From positions 1 to 7,239 of the forward strand of contig JAQUNB010000058.1 in assembly GCA_028717825.1 (NCBI GenBank): 7,239 nt of DNA, in the 5' to 3' direction. The DNA is from Candidatus Omnitrophota bacterium (GTDB lineage: Bacteria; Omnitrophota; Gorgyraeia; Tantalellales; Tantalellaceae). This document shows, in pieces, positions 4,568 to 7,239 of this stretch; positions within the stretch are counted from its first letter, which is position 1; each line of letters starts with the position of its first letter. The position numbers and the translations under genes are program-made. The notes under the pieces were generated by a model. The model saw only the letters and a program-made list of their open reading frames with translations. It made no database searches and was not told where the DNA came from.

Positions 4568-6217
4568 TTATGCACCGTGCGACCAGCGCGTATCCACCGA
4601 AGGACCGGAATCGTTAAGTTCAGAGATCCCATACTCACTAAAAATAGCGATGATCTCATCATATTCCAGTTCTTCACGTTTTAACAGTTCGCTGGCGAAC
4701 CGTTCGAGCACGTTACGTTTTTCGGTAAGAACCTCTTCTACTTCTTTTAAACAACGTCTCATGATCGCATTCGTGTCGTTGTTCAGGATAAGTTTTATTT
4801 CCTCCGAAAGTTCTTCCTTGGGAATAACCGTATAATCCCCCACATATCCTGAATCGCCCATACCGAACTTCCATACCATGTTATGCGCAAAGGTCATGGC
4901 AGCCCGAAAATCACTTGAGACACCGGTACTGGTTGTCCCGTATTTTAGTTTTTCAGCTGCGTATCCGCCAAGGGCTATCATAATGTCCGATAAAATATAT
5001 TCTTTGCTGTGAGTATGCAGCTCTTCCCGATCAGGGTTCCACACAACGCCAAGCGTACCGCGTCTTGGTATAATGCTCGCCTTGAAGACGGTCTTCGCGG
5101 GAGCTTTTAGATAATTCACTATCAGGTGCCCCGATTCGTGGTGCGCCGTCATCTCTTTTTCCTTGTGCGTTACGGTTAACCTATATTTTATTCCAAGATC
5201 CACGCGTTCGAACGCTTCGCTCATTTCTTTGAGCCCCACGACAAATTTCTTGTTGCGAGTAGCAATGAGCGCGGATTCTTTGACAATGTTGGCGATATCG
5301 GCCGGACTTTTGCCGACCGCCCTGCGCGCGAGCCTGCCGAGATCCATATTCGGATCCGCTTTGATTTTTTTAAGATAGAACCTGAATAGCTCTTCCCTGT
5401 CTTCCTGCGACGGCGGAGAAACGATCAACTTCCTGTCAAACCTACCGGGCCTGAGCAGCGCCTGATCGAGGAACTCTTCTTGCGCGTTTGTCGCGCCGAT
5501 AACAACAACATTTTCCTCTTTGCCTTTGAGCCCGTCCATTTCTGCCAGAAGCTGGTTCAGGGTACTATTAGTTTCCTGCCCTCCCATAAAACTAAAAGTC
5601 CTTGATCGTCCGATAGCGTCGATCTCGTCTATGAAGATGATACATCCGCCGTATCCGTAGGAAAGGAACCGTGCTTTCTGAAAAAGTTTCCTGACCCTCG
5701 ATGCGCCTACGCCGACGAACACTTCGACAAATTCGCTTCCCGACATCGATATAAAAGGAAGATTCGCTTCTGTCGCAATAGCCTTTGCCATATAAGTTTT
5801 ACCGCATCCCGGCGGTCCTAACATCAAAAGCCCCTTAATCACGTTCCCGCCCATCTTCTGGACCTTGGCCCTGTCTTTAATAAGCTGGACCACTTCCCAA
5901 GCCTCTTGCTTGGCATCACGCATTCCAATAACATCTTCCCATGTTATTGCTACATCTTTGCCTTTTATTGGAGCTTTGTCGAGTTTAGCAAAACCGCCTT
6001 GCATAAAAGTAAGATACATGAACACAAATATCGCCGCATGAATACCCGCCATAATAAATTGAACGGGCATTGTCGCAAGCGTCATCTTTCTATAAAAAGA
6101 TTCCAACGACATGAGCCCGATAACCGATAATATTAAAAGAAGGATAACAATAACCGTGACGATGATGATCGTCTTGTATTGTTTGACATTCATCATTATT
6201 AGGCGCCATTTAAGCAT
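4568..6217 (-). CDS. FtsH-family membrane AAA+ zinc metalloprotease with a very short periplasmic segment
   Basis: The 549-residue protein has two N-terminal membrane helices (about 16-35 and 50-72) with only about 14 residues between them, where typical FtsH has a periplasmic domain of roughly 70. The AAA+ module follows: Walker A GPPGCGKT (134-141), pore loop FVEVFVGVG (163-171), Walker B IIFIDEID (193-200), and the second region of homology through ATN (242-244) and RPGRFDR (256-262). The zinc protease domain has HESGH (360-364) and the third-ligand Asp436 in STGVSSDF. All catalytic residues are present, so it should unfold and degrade membrane and cytosolic proteins using ATP. The usual HDEREQ stretch before TLNQLL reads GGQETNS. 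The total is shorter than common FtsH (about 600-650). It may be a paralogue rather than the housekeeping FtsH. It follows tktA by 44 bases. Confidence 0.93.
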   Translation of the reverse strand: MLKWRLIMMNVKQYKTIIIVTVIVILLLILSVIGLMSLESFYRKMTLATMPVQFIMAGIHAAIFVFMYLTFMQGGFAKLDKAPIKGKDVAITWEDVIGMRDAKQEAWEVVQLIKDRAKVQKMGGNVIKGLLMLGPPGCGKTYMAKAIATEANLPFISMSGSEFVEVFVGVGASRVRKLFQKARFLSYGYGGCIIFIDEIDAIGRSRTFSFMGGQETNSTLNQLLAEMDGLKGKEENVVVIGATNAQEEFLDQALLRPGRFDRKLIVSPPSQEDREELFRFYLKKIKADPNMDLGRLARRAVGKSPADIANIVKESALIATRNKKFVVGLKEMSEAFERVDLGIKYRLTVTHKEKEMTAHHESGHLIVNYLKAPAKTVFKASIIPRRGTLGVVWNPDREELHTHSKEYILSDIMIALGGYAAEKLKYGTTSTGVSSDFRAAMTFAHNMVWKFGMGDSGYVGDYTVIPKEELSEEIKLILNNDTNAIMRRCLKEVEEVLTEKRNVLERFASELLKREELEYDEIIAIFSEYGISELNDSGPSVDTRWSHGA

Positions 6218-6225
6218 AGTGTACA

Positions 6226-6230
6226 CTCCT
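6226..6230 (-). promoter_or_regulatory. Shine-Dalgarno deciding the protease start
   Basis: AGGAG on the minus strand sits 8 bases before the ATG at 6217. An in-frame GTG at 6226 would begin inside this motif, so the ATG is the real start and the protein is three residues shorter than the longest reading frame. Confidence 0.8.
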
Positions 6231-6261
6231 TTTTAAGGGAACCTTCCCCCGCCAAGAACAA

Positions 6262-7104
6262 CTACTTTGTTAACATCTTTTCTTCCGCATCCAGCTCGGC
6301 TAAGGCCCTTACGAGTTCTTCTTTTTTCGGTGCTATGCCGTGCCATTCAGCCTTGTTCTCGATAAAAGAAACTCCTTTTCCTTTAACCGTATGCGCGATC
6401 ACGATCTGTGGTTTTCCTACCACACTTTGAGTTTCTTTGAAAGCTCTATCAAGGCTGTCAAAATCATGGCCGTTAGCTTCGATCGCATGCCATCCGAAAT
6501 GTTCCCATTTTTCTCTATATTCACCCATGTCCTTTACTTCGCAGCACATGCCGTCTATCTGAAGTTTATTGTAATCTACTATCGCGCAAAGCGTGTCGAT
6601 CTTATAATGCGCCGCCGTCATCGCCGCTTCCCAAACCTGCCCTTCGTTCGTTTCGCCGTCTCCCATAAGACAATATACTCTCGCTTTTATCCCGTCCATC
6701 CTGTCGGCCAGAGCCAAGCCGACGGAAATTGAGAGTCCCTGTCCGAGCGAACCGCTCGATATTTCGAGCCCCGGCAATCCAAACTGCGGGTGCCCTTGGA
6801 GCCGGCTCTTAAGGGTCCTTAAGGTCTTTAGCTCTTCTTTCGGAAAAAATCCACGATCAGCCAGAACGGCATAAAGAGCGGGGCAACCGTGCCCTTTCGA
6901 GAGAACAAATTTGTCCCGTTCCCTCTTCTTCGGGTGCGACGGATCTATGTTTAGTATCCGGTAATAAAGTTCGACCAGTATCTCGATCGTTGATAGCGAC
7001 CCTCCCGTGTGCCCGCTCCCAGCCTTTTCAAGCATCGTAAGAACATCCCTGCGCACGGAGATCGCTTTCTTTTTAAGCTCCAGAACATCGTGATTTTTCT
7101 CCAT
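6262..7104 (-). CDS. tktA: Transketolase, N-terminal subunit (diphosphate-binding domain)
   Basis: The 280-residue protein is the thiamine-diphosphate, diphosphate-binding half of a split transketolase. It shows SGHTGGSLS (30-38, with His32), VLSKGHGCPALYAVL (67-81, with His72), GHP (104-106), SSGSLGQGLSISVGLA (117-132), and the metal/diphosphate motif GDGETNEGQVWEA (148-160) continuing to DYNKLQIDG (177-185). TVKGKGV lies near 239-245. Pyrimidine-binding and C-terminal domains are absent and come from the gene at 2023-2973. Length is normal for the stand-alone subunit. The start is preceded by AAAGGTGAGAGAG, a purine-rich ribosome site, and lies 10 bases after the stop of the TPR-like gene, so they are probably cotranscribed. 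What is odd is the distance (about 3.3 kb) to its partner gene, which is normally adjacent. Confidence 0.95.
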   Translation of the reverse strand: MEKNHDVLELKKKAISVRRDVLTMLEKAGSGHTGGSLSTIEILVELYYRILNIDPSHPKKRERDKFVLSKGHGCPALYAVLADRGFFPKEELKTLRTLKSRLQGHPQFGLPGLEISSGSLGQGLSISVGLALADRMDGIKARVYCLMGDGETNEGQVWEAAMTAAHYKIDTLCAIVDYNKLQIDGMCCEVKDMGEYREKWEHFGWHAIEANGHDFDSLDRAFKETQSVVGKPQIVIAHTVKGKGVSFIENKAEWHGIAPKKEELVRALAELDAEEKMLTK

Positions 7105-7114
7105 ATTATCTCTC

Positions 7115-7239
7115 TCACCTTTTAATGAACCATTTAAATCTTGGTTCTATTTTTTTTATCTTTTCCCTATATTCTTTATTTTCCGGATCTAATTTCGCCG
7201 CTTGTTCCCATTCTTCTTTCGCTTTTTTTTTGTCGCCTT
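7115..7239 (-). CDS. C-terminal end of a TPR-like protein, partial
   Basis: The last 40 codons of a gene entering from the right edge are visible, ending in TGA at 7115-7117. The residues include AKEEWEQAAKLDPENKEYRE, the second helix and turn of a tetratricopeptide repeat (xxxWExAxxLDPxNxxY), followed by a basic end, EPRFKWFIKR. TPR proteins act as protein-protein interaction scaffolds; the partner cannot be told from this fragment. The gene stops 10 bases before the tktA start and probably leads the operon. Near the window edge the coding strand has a run of nine A's (7223-7231) encoding Lys-Lys-Lys, a possible slippage or sequencing-error site. Confidence 0.75.
   Translation of the reverse strand, partial: GDKKKAKEEWEQAAKLDPENKEYREKIKKIEPRFKWFIKR

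Noticed and set aside
4558..4677. Longer lipoprotein start at 4677
   Set aside because: It would put about 40 residues in front of a clear lipoprotein signal peptide and overlap the protease gene by about 110 bases.
6218..6226. GTG start for the protease at 6226
   Set aside because: The GTG overlaps the AGGAG ribosome site; the ATG at 6217 has correct spacing.

Overview
The window looks like an ordinary bacterial chromosome segment, probably from an uncultured diderm (Gram-negative-type) lineage. The signs are a lipoprotein signal peptide, the MEP (non-mevalonate) isoprenoid pathway, a transketolase split into two genes, a SpoVG homologue outside any sporulation context, and moderate base composition with repeat-rich intergenic DNA. 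Candidate phylum Omnitrophota or a relative would fit, but that is an impression from gene style and cannot be proved from this sequence.

Every gene lies on the minus strand, so transcription runs from high to low coordinates. In that order: the C-terminal end of a TPR-type protein (7239-7115); the N-terminal transketolase subunit (7104-6262); a membrane AAA+ zinc metalloprotease of the FtsH family (6217-4568); an unrecognised lipoprotein (4557-3550); a 576-bp gene-free stretch full of repeats (3549-2974); the C-terminal transketolase subunit (2973-2023); ispE (1952-1089); a 184-bp spacer with a possible folded leader; spoVG (904-410); tRNA-Gln(UUG) (332-259); a duplicated repeat unit; and the first 27 codons of glmU (83-1).

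The first four genes are tightly packed (gaps of 10, 44 and 10 bases) and read as one operon. The second block (tktB, ispE, spoVG, tRNA, glmU) probably starts from its own promoter near 3006-3034. TktA and TktB must meet to make one transketolase, yet their genes are separated by the protease, the lipoprotein and the repeat region. IspE and GlmU supply precursors for isoprenoids (including the carrier lipid) and for cell-wall UDP-GlcNAc. The ispE-spoVG-glmU order resembles the Firmicutes arrangement ispE-purR-yabJ-spoVG-glmU, with a tRNA gene in the spoVG-glmU gap.

The least ordinary things here are: a SpoVG carrying a four-cysteine zinc ribbon inside its core fold; an FtsH-like protease with almost no periplasmic domain, coupled to an unknown lipoprotein; several different arrays in the 3.3-3.5 kb spacer that all have a 7-base period; and a perfect 12-bp inverted repeat that uses the encoded CCA end of the tRNA as part of one arm.
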